This document shows positions 24,169 through 32,130 of a stretch of DNA of 64,000 nt, piece after piece (position 1 is the stretch's first letter; each line of letters begins with the position of its first letter). A program made the position numbers and the translations under genes. The notes under the pieces are model-generated. The model did no database searches, was not told where the DNA came from, and saw only the letters and a list, made by a program, of their open reading frames with translations. The stretch is from MWEI01 sp964600235 (lineage in GTDB: Bacteria > Desulfobacterota > Desulfomonilia > UBA1062): contig CAZRIV010000005.1 in NCBI GenBank assembly GCA_964600235.1, positions 1-64,000 on the forward strand. Direction: 5' to 3'.

Positions 24169-25931
24169 TTTTTCAGTGCCTCTTTTTTCTGCACGGTCTT
24201 CACCTCGAACTGGGTGAACGAGTTCACCGAAACATACTGGGCCATGAACCGCTCCAGCACCGATGCGAACAGGTACAGCCCGGCGCCCACGAACCTGTCC
24301 TCGTCGAGCGTAATGGTGACATGCATGCCCCGGCAGAAGGACCTGCCCATCCGGCGCGTCACATGCGCGGACTCCACCTTTACGATGCCCGAGATCTGCT
24401 GGGAGGTGGAAGGCGTGTTCTCGAAGTCATAGAGCCTCAACAGCTCCTGCAGCGCCCCTTCCCCACCCTCGACCAGCGAGAGGTAGTTCAGGCTCAGATG
24501 CGAGATGAGCCGCCACTGGAGCGCCCCTTTCAGGCCCGGCCTGCGAACCGGTGTCGGCTTGATGAGGCAGTTTATCCTGCTCACGGGGCCGGCCGTATCC
24601 AGGCTGAAATCGCCCGACGGGTCACCGAAGGGCAGCCTGGAAGGGAGGTCCCGGTTGGTGCATACGCTGTACACCGTGAACACCTCGACCCCGGGATCCG
24701 TCGGGTTGAAGCCGGGGTCGGCAAAACTTAAGAACACCTCGGTGCCGCTGTCGCCCTTCCTGCCCGAGAGGCGCCTTTTCATATGCCAGAAAGACGCGTC
24801 CTTCGCCTCGTCTTCCAGGTGGTGCCGCACTGAATAGAACGGCCTGATCTCGAAGGTCCTGCCGGGCTGCGACGGCAGGGTGGAGACCACCTTCTCGATG
24901 TAGTAGACCTCGCACGCCTCCTGCCTGCGCATGTCCGGGACGACCCGGTACTCGCTCAAGCGGCGCTCCACCCGTATGGGCTCGGCCACCTTCCTGAACA
25001 GGTTCACGGCCGGCGCGGCATTGAGGCAGAAGGTGTCGGCGTTGACCACCAGGCCCTGCTTGACCTGCCTGTCCAGGTAGATCCAGATGTCCACGGTGTC
25101 GCTTCCGGCCAGGTCCTTTATCCTGTCGAACCCGGCGAGGTCGAAGAACAGGAACTTCTCCGGGAAGCAGAAGTATTCGAACAGGGTGAGATAGCCCGGG
25201 AACGACCTGGGGGATGCCGGGATCATCACCTCATCCGGATCGAACCCCACCGGAAGGAGGGATTCGCGGGGCAGGGAGACTATCTGCGGCCTGCCGTCAT
25301 GGCCCTTGAACTCCAGCTCCACGAGCGTGGCATTGTTGCACAGCAGCTCGTAGAGCCAGAACATGTGCTGGTGTGACCCGTTCAGGTAGAAGCGCACGTT
25401 CTCGACGCCCAGCTGCGAAAGACTCAGGCTGTTGAAGGTCTTGAGCTGTATCCAGACGGCCTGCTGCGCCCCTTCCCTGGGCCTTACGGGGTCCTTGAGC
25501 CCGGCGCCGACCACCTCCAGGGGCCAGATGGTCACGGGGTATGCGGTGGAGAACTGGCACGCCGTCCCGCCCACGGGCTTGGAATAGAGCTGTGTCCCCT
25601 TGTCGATGCGGTAGCCCGCAGGCGTTATGGTCTGCCTGACGGGTTCGAACCTGACCACGGTCATGGAGGGTATGGGGCTGATGTAGTGGGGATAGATGAT
25701 ATTGAAGAGCGACTCGGTGATCTCCGGGAAGTCGTCGTCGATCTTGTGGTGGATCCGTCCGCTCAGAAGCGCAAAGGCCTCGATGAGCCTTTCGGTATGC
25801 GGGTCTTCGCACTTGTCCGCCTCGAGCAGGAGCCGTCCCGCGATCTTGGGGTACTTCTTCGCGAACTCGGCGCCGAGCTCCCTGATGAAGGTCAGCTCGC
25901 GTTCATAGTACTGGAGAAGGGTGTCGTCCAT
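24132..25931 (-). CDS. tssF: T6SS baseplate protein TssF
   Basis: 599-residue TssF. The opening DTLLQYYERELTFIRELGAEFAKKYPKIAGRL is the family hallmark, followed by RLIEAFALLSGRIHHKIDDDFPEI, LFNIIYPHYISPIPSM and, near the end, LRLYDF and HVTRRMGRSFCRGMHVTITLDE. It builds the wedge complex with TssG (overlapping downstream) and TssE (upstream, 9 bp). AGGAATG precedes the ATG. Confidence 0.95.
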   Translation of the reverse strand: MDDTLLQYYERELTFIRELGAEFAKKYPKIAGRLLLEADKCEDPHTERLIEAFALLSGRIHHKIDDDFPEITESLFNIIYPHYISPIPSMTVVRFEPVRQTITPAGYRIDKGTQLYSKPVGGTACQFSTAYPVTIWPLEVVGAGLKDPVRPREGAQQAVWIQLKTFNSLSLSQLGVENVRFYLNGSHQHMFWLYELLCNNATLVELEFKGHDGRPQIVSLPRESLLPVGFDPDEVMIPASPRSFPGYLTLFEYFCFPEKFLFFDLAGFDRIKDLAGSDTVDIWIYLDRQVKQGLVVNADTFCLNAAPAVNLFRKVAEPIRVERRLSEYRVVPDMRRQEACEVYYIEKVVSTLPSQPGRTFEIRPFYSVRHHLEDEAKDASFWHMKRRLSGRKGDSGTEVFLSFADPGFNPTDPGVEVFTVYSVCTNRDLPSRLPFGDPSGDFSLDTAGPVSRINCLIKPTPVRRPGLKGALQWRLISHLSLNYLSLVEGGEGALQELLRLYDFENTPSTSQQISGIVKVESAHVTRRMGRSFCRGMHVTITLDEDRFVGAGLYLFASVLERFMAQYVSVNSFTQFEVKTVQKKEALKKWPPRNGKRILI

Positions 25932-25940
25932 GCATCATTC

Positions 25941-26408
25941 CTATTTTGAAATCATATACTCGCTCCGGTTGATGTCGAAGAAGGTGTCGAACTGCACCGG
26001 TTCCTTCTCGGGTTCGATGACGAGCATGGCATTGATCCTGAACCTCAGGCTGTGGCCCTTCTGGTCGGCCTCGAGCTGCACCTTTACGTTTTTCAGCCTG
26101 GGCTCGAACCGCCCGATCGATCTCTCGATGTCCTGGCGCAGGATTTTGCGCACGGACGCGCTCCTGGGGCTGAGCGAGATGTAGTCCTTGAGCCCGTAGA
26201 TGAGGACGCTGCGGTTCAGTTCGGTGAATTCAGCGTCCGGAGGGTCGGCCAGGCGCCTTGTATTGAGGAGGTTCTCCAGGTCGCGGATCACGCGGGCCTT
26301 GATCTGGCGCATGTCAAGGAGGCGGAACTGGACGGGCTCGAAAAAGACCTCGGGCTCGTTGTCTATAAGCCTGTCCAGGATGGATGCCTGAAGGTTCTCG
26401 TGGTCCAA
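25941..26408 (-). CDS. tssE: T6SS baseplate gp25-like protein TssE
   Basis: 155-residue gp25/lysozyme-like wedge protein: ASILDRLIDNEPEV, RVIRDLENLLNTRR, SVLIYGLKDYISLSPRSASVRKILRQDIERSIGRFEPRL, RFRINAMLVIEPEKEPVQFDTFFDI. The family's conserved early domain is complete only if translation begins at TTG 26408, which has AAGGACA upstream; no suitable ATG exists. TTG initiation would keep expression low relative to Hcp. Confidence 0.92.
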   Translation of the reverse strand: MDHENLQASILDRLIDNEPEVFFEPVQFRLLDMRQIKARVIRDLENLLNTRRLADPPDAEFTELNRSVLIYGLKDYISLSPRSASVRKILRQDIERSIGRFEPRLKNVKVQLEADQKGHSLRFRINAMLVIEPEKEPVQFDTFFDINRSEYMISK

Positions 26409-26447
26409 TGTGTCCTTGGAATAAACAAGGAAACTGTCGAGCTTTTC

Positions 26448-26484
26448 GAGCTGGTAAACATCCGTGTCGGGTGCTTACCAGCTC
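26448..26484. terminator. Hairpin between hcp and tssE
   Basis: GAGCTGGTAA (26448-26457) pairs perfectly with TTACCAGCTC (26475-26484) around a 17-nt loop that can itself pair weakly. It lies in the 117-bp gap after the hcp stop. No T-run follows on the minus strand, so it more likely attenuates transcription or protects the abundant hcp mRNA 3' end than acts as a full terminator. Confidence 0.4.
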
Positions 26485-26525
26485 AATGGCTCATGTGCTC
26501 AACAGCTTCGTCGTTTCTCTGCGTC

Positions 26526-27023
26526 TCAGGCGCCCTTGTTCGTGGTAAGGTCCCAGTTGGCCTTTACGTCACCGGAGGTCTTGCCGGTTTTGGGATCCGT
26601 TGCCGTGTACGTCCACTCGATCTTGCCGTAGCTGAAAGACACCTCTTCCAAGGGCAGCGTCTCGCCTCCCTGGGATGAGCCGCCCGGCCGTGACGAGGTG
26701 ATTATGGCGTCCGAGAGCTTGTATTCCATGTACTTGATCTTGTCACCGCCGGCCCTGCAGAGCTCCAGCTTGACCTCCTTGATGTGCGTCCCGTTGCAGC
26801 ACGCCAGGGCGATCTTGGGGGAAGACTTGTCCAGCGCCTTCACGATGGAAAAATCCGAGTGGTTGCACCGCTCGGCCGACCTTCCACCGCCCGTGCTCGC
26901 GGAACCCGATGAAGCCTGGGATACACCGTGGCTGTACGAGAGAACCTCGATCCACTCCTTGTGCTTGTCGTCGCTGCTCTCGCCCGGTATGCCATCTACC
27001 TTTAAGAATGCATCAAAAGCCAT
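26526..27023 (-). CDS. tssD: Hcp inner-tube protein (TssD)
   Basis: 165-residue Hcp of the Hcp1-like family: MAFDAFLKVDGIPGES, WIEVLSYSHGVSQ, FSIVKALDKSSPKIALACCNGTHIKEVKLELC, MEYKLSDAIITS and SFSYGKIEWTY. Six subunits form each ring of the secreted tube, which may also carry small effectors inside. It sits in its usual place after tssC and is flanked by gaps of 90 and 117 bp, so it could have its own promoter and 3' hairpin. Confidence 0.96.
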   Translation of the reverse strand: MAFDAFLKVDGIPGESSDDKHKEWIEVLSYSHGVSQASSGSASTGGGRSAERCNHSDFSIVKALDKSSPKIALACCNGTHIKEVKLELCRAGGDKIKYMEYKLSDAIITSSRPGGSSQGGETLPLEEVSFSYGKIEWTYTATDPKTGKTSGDVKANWDLTTNKGA

Positions 27024-27113
27024 ATATCCATCCCTCCTTTTCTCTACCGTAATGGCTGTACAGATTCACTGTGTTCACTTCCCTTTTCCCTGATCGAAGG
27101 CTTTTAAAGCCCC

Positions 27114-28604
27114 TTATCCCTTGGCTGGGGGCGGAAGGTCCGCCACGAGCCGCAGCGACACGGAGAGCTCGTCGAGCTGGTAATGCGGCTTGAGGAAGGC
27201 CACGGCCCGGTAGCAGCCGGGCTTGCCGGGTATCTCGGCCACGTCCACCCGCGCCTCGCGCAAGGGGTAGCTGGCCTTGATCTCCTGGCCCGCGCTGTCA
27301 TCCAGCAGGACGTACTTGCTGATCCACCGGTTCAGAAAGTCCTCGGCTTCCTTGCGGGTCATGAAGCTGCCGATCTTGTCGCGCATGATGGACTTCAGGT
27401 AGTGGGCAAACCGTGAGATCGCCAGGATGTACTGGAGTTGCGATGAGAGTCTGGCATTGGCATTGGCCGCGTCCGTGTCGTAGGTCTTGGCCTTGTTGCT
27501 CGTCTGGGTGCTGAAAAAGGCCGCGTAGTCGGTGCCCTTGCAGTGCACGAGCGGGATGAAGCCCAGGTCCGCCAGCTCCTTTTCGCGCCGATCCGTGATG
27601 GCGATCTCGGTGGGACACTTGAGCGCCACGTCGCCCTCATCGGTCTTGAAGGTGTGGACCGGCAGGCCCTGCACCAGGCCGCCTCCCTCGACGCCCCTGA
27701 TGGCCGCAGTCCAGTGATACTTGGCGAACGCGTCCGTGAGCCTGGAGCCCAGGGCATAGGCCGCATTGCCCCAGAGGTACTTGTCGTGCTCGGTGCCGGT
27801 GACGTCCTCTTCGAAGTTGAAGTTCTCCACCGGTACATTGGCTGACCCGTAGGGCAGCCTGGAAAGCACGTGCGGCAGCGCCAGCGCCACGTAGCGGGAA
27901 TCTTCCGAGTCCCTGAATGACTTCCACTTGGCATAATCCACGCTCTGGAAGATCTTGGCCAGGTCTCTGGGCTGGCCCAGCTCGGTATAGGTGTCCAGGT
28001 TGAACATCTTGGGTGATGCCGCGGAGATGAACGGCGCATGGGAAGCGGCGGCCACCTGGGAGATCTTCTCCAGGAGAGAGAGGTCCTGGGGGTGGTTGCC
28101 GAACTCGTAGTCGCCTATAAGGGCGCCGTAGGAGGCGCCGCCGAACATGCCGAACTCCTCTTCATAGATCTTCTTGAACAGGGTCGACTGGTCGAACTCG
28201 GTGGCCTTCTCCATGTCTTTCAAAAGCTCGTTCTTGGTGGTGTTCATGACCCTGATCTTGAGCTTCTCGCCCGTCTCGCTCTGGCTCACCAGGTAGAACA
28301 GCCCCCGCCACGACGCCTCGATCTTCTGGAAGTCGGCGTGGTGCATCACCTCGTTGAGCTGGTCGCTCAAAAGCTTGTCGATCTGGGCGATGCGGGCGTT
28401 GATCATGGCCTCGGTGTCCTTGGAGATGGTCATGGCCCCTTCCATCACCTGGCTCACGAACTCGCTGATGAGGTCCTTGGCGCGTGAGCGCTGGCTCTCG
28501 TCCCGGGCCATGCGTCCCTGGTCGATAATCTGGTCCAGAAGGCTCTTCTCTTCTGCGACCGCTTCGGTTTTTGCCTGTTCTTTTTGCTGATCCTTCTCAG
28601 CCAT
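27114..28604 (-). CDS. tssC: Contractile sheath large subunit TssC
   Basis: 496-residue TssC (VipB/EvpB): NEVMHHADFQKIEASWRGLFYLVSQSETG, YGALIGDYEFGNHPQD, AASHAPFISAASP, LPHVLSRLPYG, KYLWGNAAYALGSRL, SRFAHYLKSIMRDKIGSFMTRKEAEDFLNRWI and the closing FLKPHYQLDELSVSLRLVADLP. It is full length and thus the working sheath subunit, in contrast to the truncated fusion at 18021-19541. It lies 15 bp downstream of tssB. Confidence 0.96.
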   Translation of the reverse strand: MAEKDQQKEQAKTEAVAEEKSLLDQIIDQGRMARDESQRSRAKDLISEFVSQVMEGAMTISKDTEAMINARIAQIDKLLSDQLNEVMHHADFQKIEASWRGLFYLVSQSETGEKLKIRVMNTTKNELLKDMEKATEFDQSTLFKKIYEEEFGMFGGASYGALIGDYEFGNHPQDLSLLEKISQVAAASHAPFISAASPKMFNLDTYTELGQPRDLAKIFQSVDYAKWKSFRDSEDSRYVALALPHVLSRLPYGSANVPVENFNFEEDVTGTEHDKYLWGNAAYALGSRLTDAFAKYHWTAAIRGVEGGGLVQGLPVHTFKTDEGDVALKCPTEIAITDRREKELADLGFIPLVHCKGTDYAAFFSTQTSNKAKTYDTDAANANARLSSQLQYILAISRFAHYLKSIMRDKIGSFMTRKEAEDFLNRWISKYVLLDDSAGQEIKASYPLREARVDVAEIPGKPGCYRAVAFLKPHYQLDELSVSLRLVADLPPPAKG

Positions 28605-28619
28605 AGACCTCCCCCCTCC

Positions 28620-29141
28620 TTACTCTTTCTTGTCTTCAGGCTTGGCCACCCCGGCCTCTTCCCCGAGTTTCTTCAGGGAATCGGTGCTGGAGATGACATC
28701 CTGCAGGAGCTCTTCGAGCTTTTCGTTCCCATCGAGCTTGCTCAAGAGATCGGAGAGCCTCTTGCGGGCCTCCACGAGCTTTCTCAGCGGCTCCACCTGC
28801 TCGGCCACGCGCTCGGGATGGAAATCGTCCATGGACTTGAACCGCAGGTCAACGGCTATCTGCCCCTCACCCGTAAGCTTGTTGTCCACCCGGTAGGCCA
28901 CGCGGGGCTTCATGCCCTCGAGCACCTTGTTGAAATTGTCTCTGTCTATCTCGATGAATTTCCTGTCCTTGAGCTTTGGCAACGGCTCGTCCGGCTTGCC
29001 GGAAAAGTCTCCCAATACCCCCACCACGAACGGGATCTCCTTCATCTCGATGGAGTCACCGATCTCCACGTCATAGGTGATCTGGACCCTGGGGGCCCTC
29101 ACCCTGTCGAGGGTATGCTGCAAACTCTCCTTTTTGGCCAT
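28620..29141 (-). CDS. tssB: Contractile sheath small subunit TssB
   Basis: 173-residue TssB (VipA): VQITYDVEIGDSIEMKEIPFVVGVLGDFSGKP, KFIEIDRDNFNKVLEGMKPRVAYRVDNKL, VDLRFKSMDDFHPERVAEQVEPL and a C-terminal helical tail. It pairs with TssC to form the sheath. A GGAGGG site precedes the ATG, and the stop of tssA is 3 bp away. Confidence 0.96.
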   Translation of the reverse strand: MAKKESLQHTLDRVRAPRVQITYDVEIGDSIEMKEIPFVVGVLGDFSGKPDEPLPKLKDRKFIEIDRDNFNKVLEGMKPRVAYRVDNKLTGEGQIAVDLRFKSMDDFHPERVAEQVEPLRKLVEARKRLSDLLSKLDGNEKLEELLQDVISSTDSLKKLGEEAGVAKPEDKKE

Positions 29142-29144
29142 ATG

Positions 29145-30527
29145 TTACCCTCCTTTCTTATACGCAAGCGCCTTGGTTATATCCAAAGAACACAGCTTTG
29201 GAAAAAGTTCATTCTCCGCTTTCGCGCGGTCGTCTTCCGATGCTCCCGGGGACGTGAGGCACTGGTAGTACGCCTCGATAACCTCCGCAATCCATAACGG
29301 CGATTCCCACTTCTCCAGGTTGATCTCGCCGATGAGCGCATAGAGCTCTTCCACGATGGGCCGCGCGATGTCCGGCCGCTCGGCCTGAAGCGCGAGCTTC
29401 GCCATCATGAGCCGGTAGCGGTTCTTCTGCCTGGCCGACGGCGCGCTGCCCGAGGCGCCGAGCAGCTGGGTGAGCGCAGGGTTGATGCCCGAAGACGACA
29501 GGGTATCCTGCGCGGTCTGCCATACGGCATCCTCAAGGGATGCCGTCTCGGCGTACTGGACCGCCGGGGCGACGAAGGGCCTGGCCTGGACGGGGGGCTG
29601 AGAGTCGCTCTGAGGTGCCATGGCCTCCTCCTGCTTCGCTTTTGGCGCCTTTCCCTTCCTGGGCTTTTCAGGCTCGGGGGCGTCCCCGGGTTCGTCCGCC
29701 GCAGGCGCAGGCGCCGGTATGTCGCGCCCGCCCCTGTCCTTGAGGATGGCGTTCACCACGCGCCCGCAGTCCTCACAGGCCTTGACCAGGTCGGAGAGCC
29801 TGGGCGCCTCGCGGCCGAACCTCTCGTCCACCACGGCGTCGAGCCTGGCATAGGTTGCCAGCGATGCGTCTATATCGTCTGCGAGCCTCACGTAGAAGTC
29901 CTTGGACGACTGGCTCACCGCCGTGTCAAAGGTCTCGGCCGGGATCCTCCCCTCGTCCATGTGCTCCTGGCGGATGCGCATCTTGTTCTCGTCCGAGTCG
30001 CCGTACTGGTTCTTGGTGTCCTTTTCATAGCCCACCTGGCGCGATTCCTGCCACCTGTTCCAGGAAAAGCCCTCGGACGCCTTTTCGTCCGTCAGGGGGA
30101 TGTCCCGAATGGCCAGCGACACCTTGTCGTTGAGGAACTCCAGCGGGCCTGCCCGGTATTCCAGGTCGCCGTCCTCGGCTGATGGGTAGACGCTCTCCCA
30201 GAAATCACGGATGAACCTTTCGAGTATGGTCATTCCCGCGTTTAACCCGGCAAACCCCTGCTTCCTGATGAGCCCCTCGGTGAGCCAGACCGCGATCTGG
30301 ATGTCCTTGGTCTTCGTGCTCAGTGCAGCACCCGCAACATCGATGACGGTGCCCCAGTCGGACCGCTTGACCTCTCGCTGCCAGTCCCCCTGGTTGAGCA
30401 TGTCGTCGGCCCGCCTGGCCTCCTTGATGCGCTCGTAGACGTCCGTGTAGCGCACGTCCTCGCCCGAGGGGTTGTCCCCGGGGATGGGGGCCAGGATGGC
30501 ATCGATGTCGAACTTTGCCTTGCCCAT
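29145..30527 (-). CDS. tssA: T6SS cap/assembly protein TssA
   Basis: About 460 residues. The ImpA N-terminal domain is clear: IDAILAPIPGDNPSGEDVRY, EVKRSDWGTVIDVAGAALSTKTKDIQIAVWLTEGLIRKQGFAGL, FWESVYP and YRAGPLEFLNDKV. A charged low-complexity linker (about 270-320) and a C-terminal helical domain (LGASGSAPSARQKNRYRLMMAKLALQAERPDIARPIVEELY) follow, which place it with long TssA proteins that coordinate sheath polymerisation. Either ATG 30527 or GTG 30533 (overlapping the tagJ stop) can start it. Confidence 0.93.
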   Translation of the reverse strand: MGKAKFDIDAILAPIPGDNPSGEDVRYTDVYERIKEARRADDMLNQGDWQREVKRSDWGTVIDVAGAALSTKTKDIQIAVWLTEGLIRKQGFAGLNAGMTILERFIRDFWESVYPSAEDGDLEYRAGPLEFLNDKVSLAIRDIPLTDEKASEGFSWNRWQESRQVGYEKDTKNQYGDSDENKMRIRQEHMDEGRIPAETFDTAVSQSSKDFYVRLADDIDASLATYARLDAVVDERFGREAPRLSDLVKACEDCGRVVNAILKDRGGRDIPAPAPAADEPGDAPEPEKPRKGKAPKAKQEEAMAPQSDSQPPVQARPFVAPAVQYAETASLEDAVWQTAQDTLSSSGINPALTQLLGASGSAPSARQKNRYRLMMAKLALQAERPDIARPIVEELYALIGEINLEKWESPLWIAEVIEAYYQCLTSPGASEDDRAKAENELFPKLCSLDITKALAYKKGG

Positions 30528-30529
30528 GT

Positions 30530-31327
30530 TCACGAACCTGCCAGCTCGAAGGTGGTGGACCGGATTTCGAGGAGGGAGACATCCTCATCGCCTATGGCGT
30601 ACACATGCTGCCCCACTCCTCTTGACAGGCCGCCGCCCATGGGCTCCCAATGGGTGAGCCTGCCGAGCTTGAGCTGGTCGTCGGCCTCATCGGCTGTCCC
30701 GGGGTAGGTCACGGGCATGGAGCAGTTCATGGACAGCCCCTCCCAGGTGGTGATGCTCGCGGTGACCCAGATGAGGTCGAACGAGTCCCTGGGTTCGTGG
30801 ACCATGAACTCCCGTATGGCCTCGAAAGGTATCCACACGTAGCGCTCGTGCACGAAGACCTCGAGAAAGGGATAAAGCCGTGCATCGGTGTCGCTCATGC
30901 CCCCGAAGGGTTTCCCGTTCAGGGTGCCCTTGACCACGGGCCTGGCCGCTTCCACAAGGGCGAGCTTTGCCCTGGCGTCATCGAACCTGCCCGAGTTCAG
31001 GGCATCGAGATAATCCAGATAATCCGGCATATAAACAGGCGGCTCCGGCATGACCGAGGGCAGCTGCGAGCCCTTGAGGACCTTGGCCCTTTCCTGCTCG
31101 GCCTTCACGTTGTTCAGGTAGGCATGGACCCCTATGGCGCGGCTCGGGTCCTGGGTGGAGACCATGTCGAGATGACGCAGGGCCTTGTCCCACTCGCCGA
31201 GCAGCGACAGCACCTGGAACAGGACAGTCCTGGCCCCCACGTCCGAGGGTTTCGATTTTACCTCCTCGATCAAGACCATGCGGGCCTCTGAAAGACGGCC
31301 TGCCTTCATGAGTTCTTTTGCCGTCAT
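30530..31327 (-). CDS. tagJ: T6SS accessory protein TagJ/ImpE
   Basis: 265-residue ImpE/SciE-family protein. TPR-like helices open it (AKELMKAGRLSEARMVLIEEVKSKPSDVGARTVLFQVLSLLGEWDKALRHLDMV), followed by RPVVKGTLNGKPFGGMSDTDARLYPFLEVF, YVWIPFEAIRE and TYPGTADEADDQLKLGRLTHWE. TagJ binds the TssB N-terminus and adjusts sheath recycling in systems that carry it. It overlaps tssA and is separated from tagF by about 120 bp with no clear hairpin, so a promoter may lie there. Confidence 0.92.
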   Translation of the reverse strand: MTAKELMKAGRLSEARMVLIEEVKSKPSDVGARTVLFQVLSLLGEWDKALRHLDMVSTQDPSRAIGVHAYLNNVKAEQERAKVLKGSQLPSVMPEPPVYMPDYLDYLDALNSGRFDDARAKLALVEAARPVVKGTLNGKPFGGMSDTDARLYPFLEVFVHERYVWIPFEAIREFMVHEPRDSFDLIWVTASITTWEGLSMNCSMPVTYPGTADEADDQLKLGRLTHWEPMGGGLSRGVGQHVYAIGDEDVSLLEIRSTTFELAGS

Positions 31328-31446
31328 AGCAAGTAACCTCTGAGTTTCTCTATCATAATAGATTCAGGAAAGATAGTGGCGAGTAATGGGTCTTTCCCGG
31401 CCGGACAGGGGAAAAGGGCATTTCCATTCCCGCCCCTGCGTGCCCA

Positions 31447-32130
31447 TCACCTGTCTCCCATCGTCCACAGGCGTAAAAAATCCGAATCGTTCAGAGACCT
31501 TGAAAACGCCACCAGAAAGGGCCGCTCCAGCAGACCCCCCATGAACACCGCGTCGGGGACGCCTGTGGGTCGGGCCTCCAGCGTCTTGAGCAGCCGCACT
31601 ATTTCTCCGCAGTGGTCCCCGGTCCCCTTGAGCCCTGTGGAGAACATCCCCTCCCGGCCCTCGAACGTGGAACCGTCACCAACGGGCACGTCCGCGGGCC
31701 GCCATTGACCGGGTAAAACCGGCGAGGGAAGCCTGCCCACATCCGCCTTGAGCTCTTCCAGGTCAAAGGCCCTCTTGGTGCTGAGGAACTCGAGGCGCTC
31801 CCAGATCCCGCCCAATATCTCGGGGAGATACACCCAGCGCTTCTCCCATCCTTCGAGCCTCCCGGCGCCCACGAGCAGGAACGGGAAGGGCCTGCCAGCG
31901 CCGTCGAAGCTGTCACGGAGCAGTCCGCTGACAAGCTCCCCGGGGCGTGTCCCTCTGGCAAAGAAACGCCAGGAACGTAGAAGCGCGTTTGGGCTGACCC
32001 GGGCATACCCCTCTTCGACCCACCGGGAAAGGAAAAGGGCCGCCGGTGTCTCGTGGCCGAACCTGATATAATCCTTCACCACGGGGTGCTTGCCCCATGC
32101 GGACCAGGCCCATGAGGCACAAGGATTCAC
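31447..32130 (-). CDS. tagF: T6SS post-translational regulator TagF
   Basis: 227-residue TagF (ImpM family). The family opening CASWAWSAWGKHPVVKDYIRFG is followed by LFLSRWVEEGYARV, SGLLRDSFDGAGRPFPFLLVGAG and the C-terminal MGGLLERPFLVAFSRSLNDSDFLRLW. No ATG is available; GTG at 32130 overlaps the tssM stop (GTGA) and fits the family N-terminus, so coupled translation from tssM is likely. TagF holds the T6SS in check post-translationally, often acting on the Fha pathway, and is found here together with kinase, phosphatase and FHA genes. Confidence 0.88.
   Translation of the reverse strand: MNPCASWAWSAWGKHPVVKDYIRFGHETPAALFLSRWVEEGYARVSPNALLRSWRFFARGTRPGELVSGLLRDSFDGAGRPFPFLLVGAGRLEGWEKRWVYLPEILGGIWERLEFLSTKRAFDLEELKADVGRLPSPVLPGQWRPADVPVGDGSTFEGREGMFSTGLKGTGDHCGEIVRLLKTLEARPTGVPDAVFMGGLLERPFLVAFSRSLNDSDFLRLWTMGDR

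Noticed and set aside
7639..30527. Idea that the sheath/tube/spike genes are a contractile prophage tail
   Set aside because: TssJ, L, M, ClpV, TagF, TagJ and VgrG are specific to T6SS, and no capsid, terminase or holin gene is present.
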